A stretch of 54,498 nt of DNA, from NCBI GenBank assembly GCA_945862465.1, contig CAMAYO010000008.1, positions 1 through 54,498 of the forward strand. Reading direction: 5' to 3'. Origin of the DNA: Pseudorhodobacter antarcticus (GTDB lineage Bacteria > Pseudomonadota > Alphaproteobacteria > Rhodobacterales > Rhodobacteraceae). Positions within the stretch are counted from its first letter, which is position 1. Every line of letters starts with the position of its first letter. Positions 24,552 to 33,610 of the stretch are shown here, one piece after another. The notes below the pieces were generated by a model, which was given only the letters and a program-made list of their open reading frames with translations, was not told the origin of the DNA and did not search any database. The translations under genes were made by a program, and so were the position numbers.

Positions 24552-25355
24552 TCAAGGTTTGAAAAACTTGCCCTTGGGCGACAGGGTGAAAATCTCGCAT
24601 CCCGTGGCTGTCACCCCGACCGAATGTTCGTACTGCGCCGACAGGCTTTTGTCGCGGGTCACAGCCGTCCATTCATCAGCCAGCACTTTGGTCTCAGGCC
24701 GGCCAAGGTTGACCATAGGCTCGATGGTAAAGAACATCCCCTCTTCCAGCACCGCCCCAGCCCCCGCGCGGCCATAGTGCAGCACATTGGGCGGGGCGTG
24801 GAAGACACGGCCCAAGCCGTGGCCGCAAAAGTCGCGCACCACGGACATGCGGTTCGCTTCGACCAAGGTTTGTATCGCATGGCCGATGTCGCCAAAGGTA
24901 TTGCCCGGTTTAACCGCCTCAATCCCGCGCATCAGGCCTTCATGCGTCACCTCGATCAGGCGTTCGGCTTTGCGGTTAATCGGGCCTGCGGCGTACATCC
25001 GGCTGGTGTCACCAAACCAGCCATCGACAATCACCGTGACGTCGATGTTTAAAACATCCCCCTCGACCAGCTTTTTCGCCCCAGGAATGCCGTGGCAGAC
25101 CACATGGTTGACCGAGATGCACGAGGCGTGCTGATAGCCTTTGTAGCCAATCGTGGCGGAAACCGCGCCGTGCCGTGTGACTTCGGTTCTGATGAAATCG
25201 TCCAGTTCCGCCGTCAAAACGCCTGGCTGCACCAAAGCGCCCACATCATCCAAGATCACAGCCGCAATCCGGCCCGCTTCGCGCATGCCTGCAAAATCGG
25301 CGTCTTCATAGATGCGAATGCCGTCTTTGGTGACCCGGCCTCTGATATCGTCCAC
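24552..25355 (-). CDS. map: Methionine aminopeptidase, type I
   Basis: A 267-residue enzyme that removes the initiator methionine from new proteins. The metal ligands are in NIDVTVIVDGWFGDTSRMY (two aspartates), CGHGLGRVFHAPPNVLHY (histidine), FTIEPMV (glutamate) and YEHSVGVT (glutamate nearby). The opening MREAGRIAA is also typical. The start is GTG at 25355. It is divergent from the molybdopterin-binding-domain gene across a 102-base gap. Confidence 0.96.
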   Translation of the reverse strand: MDDIRGRVTKDGIRIYEDADFAGMREAGRIAAVILDDVGALVQPGVLTAELDDFIRTEVTRHGAVSATIGYKGYQHASCISVNHVVCHGIPGAKKLVEGDVLNIDVTVIVDGWFGDTSRMYAAGPINRKAERLIEVTHEGLMRGIEAVKPGNTFGDIGHAIQTLVEANRMSVVRDFCGHGLGRVFHAPPNVLHYGRAGAGAVLEEGMFFTIEPMVNLGRPETKVLADEWTAVTRDKSLSAQYEHSVGVTATGCEIFTLSPKGKFFKP

Positions 25356-25403
25356 GTGCCAAACCCTTTTGCTTTTGTCGACAAATAAAAGAAACCCGCG
25401 CCC

Positions 25404-25431
25404 TTTGCCAGAGGGCGCAAGCCTCTATACT
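25404..25431 (+). promoter_or_regulatory. Possible promoter of the CinA-like gene
   Basis: A good -10 box, TATACT (25426-25431), lies 26 bases before the ATG at 25458, with TTTGCC (25404-25409) as a weak -35 at 16 bases distance. The inverted repeat GCGCCCT/AGGGCGC around 25397-25418 overlaps the spacer and could be an operator or hairpin. This is a visual call. Confidence 0.35.
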
Positions 25432-25457
25432 AGGGACAGACCCGATAGGAGAGTGAA

Positions 25458-26177
25458 ATGCCCAACCAAACCGCCGCCATGTTGGTGATTGGCGATGAAA
25501 TCCTGTCGGGGCGCACCCGTGACAGCAATATGCACCACCTTGCCATGGCCCTGACCGAACATGGCTTGGTCTTGGCCGAAGCGCGGGTGGTGGCCGATGA
25601 CCATACCGCCATCGTAGCGGCTGTGAATGCGCTGCGGGGGGCCTATGACCATGTCTTCACCTCGGGCGGCATTGGCCCAACGCATGATGACATCACCGCC
25701 GAAGCTGTAGCTGCTGCCTTTGGCGTGCCCATCACCCAGCGCGGCGATGCCATGGCCTTGCTGGGCGCGCATTACGAACGGCAGGGCGTGCCGTTTAACG
25801 AGGCCCGCCAGCGCATGGCGCGCATTCCTGATGGCGCTGTTCTGATCGACAATCCCGTGTCCATCGCCCCCGGTTTTAGCTTGGGCAATGTTCATGTCAT
25901 GGCGGGTGTGCCCCGCATTTTCGAGGCGATGTTGGCAGGTGTTCTTTCCGGCATTGCGCACGGCAAACCGCTTTTGTCGCGCAGCCTGCGGATGCTGAAG
26001 GGCGAGGGCGAGATTGCGACGTCCTTCGCTGCCTTTGCGGCCCTTTATCCTGATCTGTCAATGGGCTCTTATCCTTTCAACACCAACGGTGCCTTTGGCA
26101 CAAACTTGGTGATCCGCGGCACCGATGCCGACCGCCTCGACGCTGCCCTTTTGGCGTTACAGGCGCTTTTGGCATGA
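25458..26177 (+). CDS. Molybdopterin-binding domain protein (CinA N-terminal type)
   Basis: A 239-residue protein with the MoaB/MogA-like fold found at the N-terminus of CinA. Motifs are AMLVIGDEILSGRTRDSN and TSGGIGPTHDDITAEAVAAAFG (residues about 70-91), plus the GFSLGNVHVMAGVP loop. The C-terminal deamidase domain of full CinA is missing; short versions like this are common. These are often annotated as competence/damage-inducible protein A, although substrate and role are uncertain. The stop overlaps the downstream acetyltransferase start by four bases. Confidence 0.9.
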   Translation: MPNQTAAMLVIGDEILSGRTRDSNMHHLAMALTEHGLVLAEARVVADDHTAIVAAVNALRGAYDHVFTSGGIGPTHDDITAEAVAAAFGVPITQRGDAMALLGAHYERQGVPFNEARQRMARIPDGAVLIDNPVSIAPGFSLGNVHVMAGVPRIFEAMLAGVLSGIAHGKPLLSRSLRMLKGEGEIATSFAAFAALYPDLSMGSYPFNTNGAFGTNLVIRGTDADRLDAALLALQALLA

Positions 26178-26881
26178 ACCTGTCCGACTTCGCCGCTGCG
26201 ATGGAGGCCACTTGGCCCCCCCATGCCCTGCACCGCGCAGGCCCTTGGGCTGTGCGCCAAGGGGCGGGTGGCGGCAAAAGGGTCAGTGCGGCTTCCCCTG
26301 TGGGCGATTGGCGAGCTGACGACATAGCGCTGGCCGAACAGGCGCAGGCGGGCTTGGGGCAGGACAGTTTGTTCGTGATCTGGCCTTGGGACCAGGCCCT
26401 TGATGCCGCCCTTGCGGCGCGGGGTTATGCCAAGATTGACCCCGTGATGGGTTATGCGGCCCCAGTATCCGCCTTTGCCCCGCCCCAGCGGATGACAAGC
26501 TTCCCTCACTGGCCCCCGTTGCAAATCGCCCGCGAAATCTGGGACGAGGGGCACATATCCGCCGCGCGTTTGGCCGTGATGGACCGCGCCCTTGGCCCCA
26601 AGACCGTAATCTTGGGCCGCACCGCCGACAGGCCCTGTGGAGCGGCTTTTGTGGCGCTGCAGGGCACGACCGCCATGATCCACGCCATCGCGGTGCGCCC
26701 CGCCCTGCGCCGCAAGGGGGCTGGTCGCCAAATCCTTGCCGCTGCAGCCCAATGGGCGGCTGAACAGGGCGCAGATCGGCTGGCTTTGGCCGTTACACAG
26801 GCCAATAGCGGGGCCATCGCGCTCTATACTTCCCTTGGGATGCAGCCTGTGGGAGAGTATCATTATCGCATCAAAGTCTAA
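26174..26881 (+). CDS. GNAT family N-acetyltransferase
   Basis: A 235-residue protein with a C-terminal GNAT fold. The acetyl-CoA binding signature is in AIAVRPALRRKGAGRQILAAAAQWA (residues about 173-197), followed by LAVTQANSGAIALYTSLGMQPVGEYHYR, which are typical motifs A and B. The N-terminal 100 residues are a more variable segment also seen in COG0456-like relatives. The acceptor is not predictable. Translation is coupled to the upstream gene by an ATGA overlap. Confidence 0.85.
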   Translation: MNLSDFAAAMEATWPPHALHRAGPWAVRQGAGGGKRVSAASPVGDWRADDIALAEQAQAGLGQDSLFVIWPWDQALDAALAARGYAKIDPVMGYAAPVSAFAPPQRMTSFPHWPPLQIAREIWDEGHISAARLAVMDRALGPKTVILGRTADRPCGAAFVALQGTTAMIHAIAVRPALRRKGAGRQILAAAAQWAAEQGADRLALAVTQANSGAIALYTSLGMQPVGEYHYRIKV

Positions 26882-26900
26882 GCAGGCCCGCGTCATCGTC

Positions 26901-27854
26901 TTGGTCAAATCGTTTTCATATGCCTTGGCCTGTGGCCTAACCTTGGCCTTACCCGCCACGGCGGCAGACCTGTTAGACATGCCAGCCCCAGCCACCGTCA
27001 TCGGCGGCTGGTCGGAAAGCCCCGCAACCCTGCGCCTGCCAATTGGCCCCTTTGCCGATGGCACGCTGCCGTTGCAAGACGTCGCAGGTTCTGTGGCGCA
27101 GCGGGCTTACCGCATGGACAATCAACGCCTGACCACGTTGCAACTGGTCACACCCCTGTTGGCCCAGTTGGAAGCGGCGGGCTATCAGCGGCTTTTTGAC
27201 TGCGAGGCGCAGGCCTGCGGAGGTTTTGACTTTCGTTATGGCATGGATGTGCTGCCCGAACCGCAGATGCATGTTGATCTGGGCGATTTTCGGTACGTGC
27301 TGGTTCAGCGATCTGGGGCGGACGGGGTCGAGGTTGTTGCCCTTTTGGTCAGCAGGTCAGCTGATCAGGGCTTTGTGCAGGTCAGCACTGTCAGTGCGGA
27401 GGCGGGCAGTGCGATCGTGATGTCCTCTGACGCGAAAACCGATGTTGACCCTAATCCTGCGGCAACAGCACCACCGCAGCCCACAGATTTGACGGGGCGG
27501 TTGGTGGCAGAGGGCTCGGTGGCGCTGGATGATCTTGTCTTTGCCTCTGGCAAGGCGGCGTTGCAGGGCAAGGACTATGCCTCGCTGACCGAACTTGCCG
27601 CTTGGCTTTCCGCCCATCCTGACCGGCGGGTGACGCTGGTTGGGCATACCGATGCATCAGGGGCGCTGCTTGCCAATATCGACCTATCGCGTCTGCGCGC
27701 CCAAAGCGTACGCTCTGCCTTGTTGAAGCAATATGGGGCCATGGCAGCCCAAATTGATGCGCAAGGGGCTGGCTATCTAGCCCCCCGCGCCAGCAACGAA
27801 ACGCCCGAAGGCCGCGCGCTTAATCGGCGGGTGGAGGTTCTGCTGAACCCCTAA
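26901..27854 (+). CDS. OmpA family protein with signal peptide
   Basis: A 317-residue exported protein with a C-terminal OmpA-like peptidoglycan-binding domain: LDDLVFASGKAAL, a long helix, RVTLVGHTDASG (near residue 242), LSRLRAQSVRSAL and LNRRVEVLL. The N-terminal region after the signal peptide (MVKSFSYALACGLTLALPATA) contains CEAQACGGFDFR, where a cysteine pair may form a disulfide. No ATG or GTG begins this signal peptide; the best start I can see is a TTG at 26901, only 20 bases after the acetyltransferase stop, without a strong ribosome binding site. The protein probably tethers the outer membrane to the wall. Confidence 0.8.
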   Translation: MVKSFSYALACGLTLALPATAADLLDMPAPATVIGGWSESPATLRLPIGPFADGTLPLQDVAGSVAQRAYRMDNQRLTTLQLVTPLLAQLEAAGYQRLFDCEAQACGGFDFRYGMDVLPEPQMHVDLGDFRYVLVQRSGADGVEVVALLVSRSADQGFVQVSTVSAEAGSAIVMSSDAKTDVDPNPAATAPPQPTDLTGRLVAEGSVALDDLVFASGKAALQGKDYASLTELAAWLSAHPDRRVTLVGHTDASGALLANIDLSRLRAQSVRSALLKQYGAMAAQIDAQGAGYLAPRASNETPEGRALNRRVEVLLNP

Positions 27855-27866
27855 GCCCGCGTAACC

Positions 27867-28772
27867 TTACCAAGTTTCCGGCCCTTTATTGGCAAAATGC
27901 TGCACCAAAAAGTCGATAAAGACCCGCACCTTTGGCTGCAAAAAGCGGCCCTGCGGGTAGACGGCATAAATCCCTTGCACCTCGGCCGGAAGGTTTTCCA
28001 TCGCCACTTCGACCAAGCCCTGACGCAGGGCATCGGCGTATAAAAATGCCGGCAGATAGGCGATCCCTAGGCCCGCAATCGCAGCGTTCAACAGGCTTTG
28101 CCCGTCGTTTACCGTCAAACACCCTGCCGAGTGCACTTGGCGCATCTGACCTGACGGGTCTGTGATTTTCCACACCGTGCCCTGCGCATCGGTGGACTGG
28201 TGAAGCAAACGGTGGCTGTCGAGATCGTCAATCGTCTGGGGGCGCCCGTGGCGCTGAAAATAGGCGGGCGCGCCCACCAATTTGCGCGCCGTGTCGGCCA
28301 GATGACGTGCGCGCAACGCGCTGTCTTCCAGCGCGCCCACGCGGATCTCCATGTCAAACCCGTCTGCGATCAATTCAACGTAGCGGTGGTTCATCACCAT
28401 GTTGACGGTGATGTCGGGGTAGTCTTGCAGGAACTGGCCCAAAATCGGGGCCAAAAGGTTTGCCCCAAAGTCGGCCGCCACGCTCAGCCGCAACAGGCCG
28501 GACGGGGCCGATTGCATCGCAATCACCAGCGCATCGGCATCGCCTGCATCATTCAGCACGCGACGCGCGCGGTCGTAATAGGCCAGCCCAATGTCAGTCG
28601 GTGCCACCCGCCGCGTGGTGCGGTTCAACAACCGCGCGCCAAGCCGCGCTTCAAGGGCCGAGACGTGCTTTGACACCGCCGATTTGGAAATGCCCAGCTT
28701 GCGCGCGGCATCGGTAAAGCCGCCTTGATCCACCACGGTGGCAAAGGCCTCCATTTCTGTCAGTCGGTCCAT
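27867..28772 (-). CDS. LysR family transcriptional regulator
   Basis: A 301-residue regulator. The N-terminal winged helix-turn-helix is MDRLTEMEAFATVVDQGGFTDAARKLGISKSAVSKHVSALE, with the family's characteristic AARKLGISKSAVS, followed by LGARLLNRTTRRVAPTDIG. The effector domain belongs to the group often annotated near quinone-responsive or DoxX-linked regulators. An ATG at 28772 is preceded by AAGGGGA; another in frame is at 28793. It converges on the OmpA-domain gene with 12 bases between, and no divergently transcribed target is adjacent, so its targets are unknown. Confidence 0.9.
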   Translation of the reverse strand: MDRLTEMEAFATVVDQGGFTDAARKLGISKSAVSKHVSALEARLGARLLNRTTRRVAPTDIGLAYYDRARRVLNDAGDADALVIAMQSAPSGLLRLSVAADFGANLLAPILGQFLQDYPDITVNMVMNHRYVELIADGFDMEIRVGALEDSALRARHLADTARKLVGAPAYFQRHGRPQTIDDLDSHRLLHQSTDAQGTVWKITDPSGQMRQVHSAGCLTVNDGQSLLNAAIAGLGIAYLPAFLYADALRQGLVEVAMENLPAEVQGIYAVYPQGRFLQPKVRVFIDFLVQHFANKGPETW

Positions 28773-29011
28773 CCCACGTCCCCTTGGCAGCATTTCAGGT
28801 GCTATCCTTCAGGGGTGAGCGCCAATTCAGGCAAGATCGCGGCAGTGCGGCGACTGTTCCGGGGTATTCCTAAGATCGTTCTTGGCACAGAAACGATCCA
28901 AACCCGGGAAAACCGGGCAATTGTGGCCGAAATCAGCCTTAGTTTGGCGGATTTGTTCTATGGCTGTCGGGCATCGGCAGGGAATCACCGCAAAGCTGCT
29001 GCGCTAGCCCC

Positions 29012-29605
29012 TTAAAAGGCTGCAGGCTTTACGCCGTTGCGCTTTTCCAACAGGGCCATTGTGTCCGTAACCAAGGCCCGCGCTTGCGGAGGTGTCAGTT
29101 CCGCCCCCGCCACACCAGAGGCGGAAATGGTCACAAGCCGCCCTTTGAGCCCCGTGATGGCCCGCCAATAGTCACCTGCCACGTCATCGTTCAGATGCAA
29201 TAATAGCCCGCGCCCGTCGCTTTGCATTTGCACGATTTTAACGTGGTCCGCGTCGCCATCCCGCGCCAAAACCTTGCGGCCGGCGTTAGATGCGAAATAT
29301 TCCCCCAAGGCTTGCGGTCCGGCTGCAAGAACCCCCGCCGAGGCTGGGCCACCGATGGTCAAGATCACCACCGCTGCCGCGACTTGGCCTTGGTCGTTGC
29401 ACCGCCCGATCAGCAAGACCGTGGCCGCCCCCCGCGAAACCGAGGCATCTTTGTCGATGCAATAGCCCTTGGGGGCCGCCACGGTGATGGCCCCGTCTAG
29501 CACAGCAAGTTCGTGCAGGTTTTGGCCTATTGGGACGGCCTCACAGCCCATCAAAGCCAGACTGACCCCCAAAAAGGCGTGGCTCAGGCGCACAAGAACC
29601 GGCAT
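29012..29605 (-). CDS. Hypothetical lipoprotein
   Basis: A 197-residue protein I cannot assign to a function. The N-terminus [21 protein letters not shown] is a lipoprotein signal with the cysteine at residue 21. A later segment, [17 protein letters not shown], and a hydrophobic stretch [18 protein letters not shown] are notable. Similar proteins appear in other Rhodobacterales. It is divergent from accD across 182 bases and separated from the LysR gene by 239 bases that contain no convincing gene. Confidence 0.68.
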   Translation of the reverse strand: MPVLVRLSHAFLGVSLALMGCEAVPIGQNLHELAVLDGAITVAAPKGYCIDKDASVSRGAATVLLIGRCNDQGQVAAAVVILTIGGPASAGVLAAGPQALGEYFASNAGRKVLARDGDADHVKIVQMQSDGRGLLLHLNDDVAGDYWRAITGLKGRLVTISASGVAGAELTPPQARALVTDTMALLEKRNGVKPAAF

Positions 29606-29787
29606 TTGTCCCCCATCTGGGCAGTGATCTGCCCCGTTCAGCCGAAAGCCTATCTGACCCTATGGCTTTTGAGCAAGACGGATCCTTGGTTTTGACAAAT
29701 GCACTTCCGCCGCGCCCTGAGGGTGATTGCAATTCGCCCCCGCCCAGACTATCTCGAACGGGAATTAAGCGACCAAAGGGCCAGCCG

Positions 29788-30693
29788 ATGAACTGGATCT
29801 CCAACTACGTGCGTCCAAAGATCAACTCGCTGTTTTCGCGGCGTGAGACCCCCGACAATCTGTGGACCAAGTGCAGCGAATGCGGCACGATGCTGTTTCA
29901 CCGCGAATTGGCCGACAATCTGAACGTTTGCACCTCGTGCGATCATCACATGGCGATCACGCCGCGTGACCGCTTTAAGGCGCTGTTTGACGGCGGCATT
30001 TTCACCGAAGTAAAGGTGCCCGAACCGGTCGTTGACCCCCTGCATTTCCGCGACCAAAAGAAATATCCCGAACGCCTGCGCGCCGCCCAAAAGGCGACCG
30101 GAGAGCGTGATGCCATGGTTGTGGCTGAAGGCGAGATTTTGCGCACGCCCATCGTGGCTGTGGCGCAGGACTTTGCTTTTATGGCCGGATCGATGGGGAT
30201 GTTTGTGGGCAATGCCATGATCATCGGCGCCCAAACGGCGGTGAAGCACAAGCGGCCCATGGTTGTGTTTTGCTCGGCCGGTGGCGCGCGGATGCAAGAA
30301 GGCATCCTGTCGCTGATGCAAATGCCCCGCACCACAGTGGCGGTGCAAATGCTGCGCGAGGCGGGTTTGCCCTATGTCGTCGTGCTGACGCACCCAACCA
30401 CCGGCGGCGTGACGGCCAGCTATGCCATGCTGGGCGATGTGCAAATTGCCGAACCCAACGCGCTCATCTGCTTTGCAGGCCCGCGCGTGATCGAACAAAC
30501 CATCCGCGAAAAGCTGCCCGAGGGCTTTCAACGCGCTGAATATCTGCTGGATCACGGGATGCTAGACCGCGTCACCCATCGCAAAGAGATGCGCGATGAA
30601 CTGGCGACGATTGTGCGGATGTTGCAAGGCATGGCTCCGGCGGTGAAGGGGGATCTGCCCTCTCCTGACGGCAAAGTCGCAGCGAAGGCTTAA
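29788..30693 (+). CDS. accD: Acetyl-CoA carboxylase carboxyltransferase subunit beta
   Basis: A 301-residue subunit that, with AccA, transfers the carboxyl group from biotin to acetyl-CoA in the first committed step of fatty acid synthesis. The N-terminal four-cysteine zinc ribbon is CSECGTMLF with CTSCDHH (residues about 28-50). The carboxyltransferase core includes [22 protein letters not shown] and [16 protein letters not shown]. The ATG at 29788 starts [11 protein letters not shown], the family's usual beginning. FolC follows after two bases. Confidence 0.97.
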   Translation: MNWISNYVRPKINSLFSRRETPDNLWTKCSECGTMLFHRELADNLNVCTSCDHHMAITPRDRFKALFDGGIFTEVKVPEPVVDPLHFRDQKKYPERLRAAQKATGERDAMVVAEGEILRTPIVAVAQDFAFMAGSMGMFVGNAMIIGAQTAVKHKRPMVVFCSAGGARMQEGILSLMQMPRTTVAVQMLREAGLPYVVVLTHPTTGGVTASYAMLGDVQIAEPNALICFAGPRVIEQTIREKLPEGFQRAEYLLDHGMLDRVTHRKEMRDELATIVRMLQGMAPAVKGDLPSPDGKVAAKA

Positions 30694-30695
30694 GG

Positions 30696-31964
30696 ATGGC
30701 GCCGTCTGACGCCATTTTAGAGCGGATGATGACCTTTCATCCCAAGGTGATCGACCTCACCTTAGACCGCACCCACCGCCTGCTGGCGGCCTTGGGCAAT
30801 CCTGAACGGTGCTTGCCGCCGGTTGTTCATATTGCCGGAACCAATGGCAAAGGGTCAACCCAAGCGATGATCCGCGCGGGGCTAGAGGCAGGTGGGGCTA
30901 GCGTTCATGCCTATACCTCGCCCCATTTGGCATGGTTTCACGAGCGCATTCGACTGGCAGGAAAGATCATTTCCGAAGCCGCCCTCACCGACCTTTTGGA
31001 CGAGTGCGTGCAAAAAAACGGCGCGGGTGAGATCACGTTTTTTGAAATCACCACCTGTGCCGCTTTGTTGGCCTTTACCCGCACCCCTGCAGATTACACT
31101 CTGCTGGAAGTGGGCTTGGGTGGGCGGTTGGATGCAACCAATGTGGTGGATCACCCTGCGCTGACGATCATCACGCCCGTGTCGATCGACCATCAGCAAT
31201 ATCTGGGCGAGACTTTGGGCGAAATCGCCTTGGAAAAAGCCGGTATCATCAAGCGCGGCGTGCCCGTGATCATCGGCCCGCAAGACGATGCAGGCCTAGC
31301 CGTGATCGAAGCGCGGGCCATGCGGTTGGGCGCGCCGGTTCTGGCCTTTGGCCAACATTGGCATGTTCACGAAGAACATGGCCGCTTGGTTTATCAAGAC
31401 GAAAAAGGCCTGCTAGACCTGCCCCTGCCCAATCTGCCTGGCCCGCACCAAATCCAGAATGCGGGTGCGGCGTTAACGGCCCTACGTCATCTGGGGGCGA
31501 CTGCCGCGCAATGCGAGGCGGCTGTCACCCAAGCGTTCTGGCCCGCCCGAATGCAACGCTTGCGCCAAGGGCCATTGGTCGACAGTGCGCCGCAGGTAGA
31601 ACTATGGCTGGACGGCGGGCATAATCCTGCCGGTGGGCTTGCCGTGGCCGCCACCTTGGCGCGGATGCCTATGCGCGAGACGCATCTGATTTGCGGCATG
31701 CTGAACACCAAAGACGTGCGCGGTTATATGGTGCCTTTGGCCAGCCAAACCACGCTGCTCCATGCGGTTGAAATTCCCGGCGAAAAGAACACCCTGCCCG
31801 CCACCATCACCCGCGACGCCGCCATATCTGCTGGCATGAAGGCCGAGGTGGCGGGATCGGTGGCAGAAGCGCTGCGCTCCATCGCCGCCAAAGCGCCTAA
31901 CGCCCGTGTGCTGATCTGCGGGTCGCTTTACCTTGCGGGCACGGTTCTGCGCGAGAACGGTTGA
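30696..31964 (+). CDS. folC: Bifunctional folylpolyglutamate synthase/dihydrofolate synthase
   Basis: A 422-residue ligase that joins glutamate to dihydropteroate and folates. The ATP-binding loop is VVHIAGTNGKGSTQAMI (residues about 43-59). Further conserved parts are TSPHLAWFHERIRL, FFEITTCAALLAF, EVGLGGRLDATNVV, the metal-binding PVSIDHQQYLG and DGGHNPAG. Translation is closely linked to accD, an arrangement shared by many alphaproteobacteria and proteobacteria in general. Confidence 0.96.
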   Translation: MAPSDAILERMMTFHPKVIDLTLDRTHRLLAALGNPERCLPPVVHIAGTNGKGSTQAMIRAGLEAGGASVHAYTSPHLAWFHERIRLAGKIISEAALTDLLDECVQKNGAGEITFFEITTCAALLAFTRTPADYTLLEVGLGGRLDATNVVDHPALTIITPVSIDHQQYLGETLGEIALEKAGIIKRGVPVIIGPQDDAGLAVIEARAMRLGAPVLAFGQHWHVHEEHGRLVYQDEKGLLDLPLPNLPGPHQIQNAGAALTALRHLGATAAQCEAAVTQAFWPARMQRLRQGPLVDSAPQVELWLDGGHNPAGGLAVAATLARMPMRETHLICGMLNTKDVRGYMVPLASQTTLLHAVEIPGEKNTLPATITRDAAISAGMKAEVAGSVAEALRSIAAKAPNARVLICGSLYLAGTVLRENG

Positions 31965-32041
31965 CGCGCGGCGGGTCCTAATGGGGTTTCATTCCCCCAG
32001 ACGCCCCGTGCTTATACCAAGATGAAGAGATGAGGGCCGGC

Positions 32042-33610
32042 ATGAACTGGATTGCGCATCAGGTGGCCAAGGGGCGGGGCTTGGGTTTGGCGCTGCTGGT
32101 CATGCTGGCTGTGGCGCTGCCGGGGTTTTTTAGCCTGCCGCCGATTGACCGTGACGAGGTGCTGTTTTCACAAGCCTCAAAGCAGATGCTCGCCTCGGGC
32201 GATTGGGTGGACATTCGGTTTGCCGATGCGCCGCGCTATAAAAAGCCGGTAGGGATTTACTGGATGCAAGCCACGGCGGCTGCGGTCACGGGGCAGGCAG
32301 ATCAGATTTGGTCTTATCGCTTGATCAGCCTGCTTGGCGCGCTTTTGGCCGTTGGCTTCACCCATGCCACGGCGCGGCTTTATTTGGGGCGCGAGGCGGC
32401 GTTTTTGGCCGCAGTGGCATTGGGGGCCAGCCTGATGCTGGGGGCCGAGGCGCATTTTGCCAAGACCGATGCGATGCTTTTGGCGACGGTGGCGACTGGC
32501 CAATATGTCTTGGCGCGTGGCGCTCGAGACAAGGGCCTGTCTTGGGGCTTGGCGATGGGGTTTTGGGCAACACTGGCCATCAGCACATTGATCAAGGGTC
32601 CGATTGGTCCGATGGTTATGGCGCTGACTTTGGTGGGGCAATGCGGGGTGGCGCGCAGCTTTGCGCCGCTGGTGCGGTTGCGGCCCTTGGCGGGTCTGCC
32701 AGTGTTTTTGGCCCTCGCATCCCCTTGGTTCATAGCCATCTCTTATGTCAGTGATGGTGCGTTTTGGAACGCCTCTCTTGGCGTGGATATGTTTGAAAAG
32801 ATGGCCTCGGCGCAAGAAAAGCACGGGGCACCGCCGGGGTCTTATTTGGCGGCCATCTGGTTGACGTTTTGGCCTGCGGCCATGCCCTTGGCGGCCAGCT
32901 TGGCCGCGATTTGGGCAGGGCGGCGCGAGGCTGTGGTGCAGTTTGCTTTGCTAAGCCTGTTGCCCACTTGGCTGATCTTTGAGGCTTTGCCGACCAAGCT
33001 GGTGCATTACACCTTGCCCACCTATCCCGCCTTGGCGCTGCTTGTGGCCTATGCCGTGCAAAGCGGTGCGCTTCGCCGTCTTTGGCCGATGGCTTTGGCG
33101 GGGCTTTTGCCGCTGGGGTTGCTGGCAGCGCTGGTTTGGCAGGCGGGGCTTTTGGGCGTGTCCATGCCCCTGACCTTTTGGATCGGGGCCTTGGCTGTCA
33201 CCCTAAGCCTTGGGTTGATCTTATGGGCGGCGCGGCGCGGGGCTGTGCCTTTGGCTGTTGCGCTGGCGTTGGGGGGGATGGCGCTGAATGCCACGATCTA
33301 CCCGACACTGGCGGGGATTGATGCGCTGTGGCCCTCTCGGCCCTTGGCGGCAATGGCTGCAAACCATCCCGACTGCGGCTTTCGTGTTGCGGGCTATGCC
33401 GAGCCATCGTTGGTCTTTTTAACCGATGCGCGTGTGCAGTTTGAACCGCAAGAGCAGATCATGGCGGCCCTGTCCGCGCCTGGTTGCCAAGTGATAGCCC
33501 TGCCCAGCCCAGATGCGCCCGCAGGAGGGCTGCAGGCCTTGGGGCGCGTGACTGGGCTTGACCTTGGCACTGGCCGTCGCGTCGACTTGTCGGTCTGGCT
33601 AAAGCCTTAG
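32042..33610 (+). CDS. Glycosyltransferase family 39 protein (ArnT-like)
   Basis: A 522-residue inner-membrane protein with about twelve hydrophobic segments. It fits the GT39/ArnT group that transfers sugars from undecaprenyl phosphate donors to lipid A or other periplasmic acceptors. The first periplasmic loop has the conserved acidic motif PPIDRDEVLFSQASKQML (residues about 33-50), and a second conserved region is DAPRYKKPVGIYWMQA. Two starts are close: ATG 32030 and ATG 32042; the latter has GAGGG at good spacing. The acceptor cannot be determined. Its stop overlaps the stop of the convergent transglycosylase gene by four bases. Confidence 0.85.
   Translation: MNWIAHQVAKGRGLGLALLVMLAVALPGFFSLPPIDRDEVLFSQASKQMLASGDWVDIRFADAPRYKKPVGIYWMQATAAAVTGQADQIWSYRLISLLGALLAVGFTHATARLYLGREAAFLAAVALGASLMLGAEAHFAKTDAMLLATVATGQYVLARGARDKGLSWGLAMGFWATLAISTLIKGPIGPMVMALTLVGQCGVARSFAPLVRLRPLAGLPVFLALASPWFIAISYVSDGAFWNASLGVDMFEKMASAQEKHGAPPGSYLAAIWLTFWPAAMPLAASLAAIWAGRREAVVQFALLSLLPTWLIFEALPTKLVHYTLPTYPALALLVAYAVQSGALRRLWPMALAGLLPLGLLAALVWQAGLLGVSMPLTFWIGALAVTLSLGLILWAARRGAVPLAVALALGGMALNATIYPTLAGIDALWPSRPLAAMAANHPDCGFRVAGYAEPSLVFLTDARVQFEPQEQIMAALSAPGCQVIALPSPDAPAGGLQALGRVTGLDLGTGRRVDLSVWLKP

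Noticed and set aside
28725-29015. Small plus-strand frame of about 96 residues between the LysR and lipoprotein genes
   Set aside because: It overlaps the start of the LysR gene, has no ribosome binding site and no recognisable protein features.
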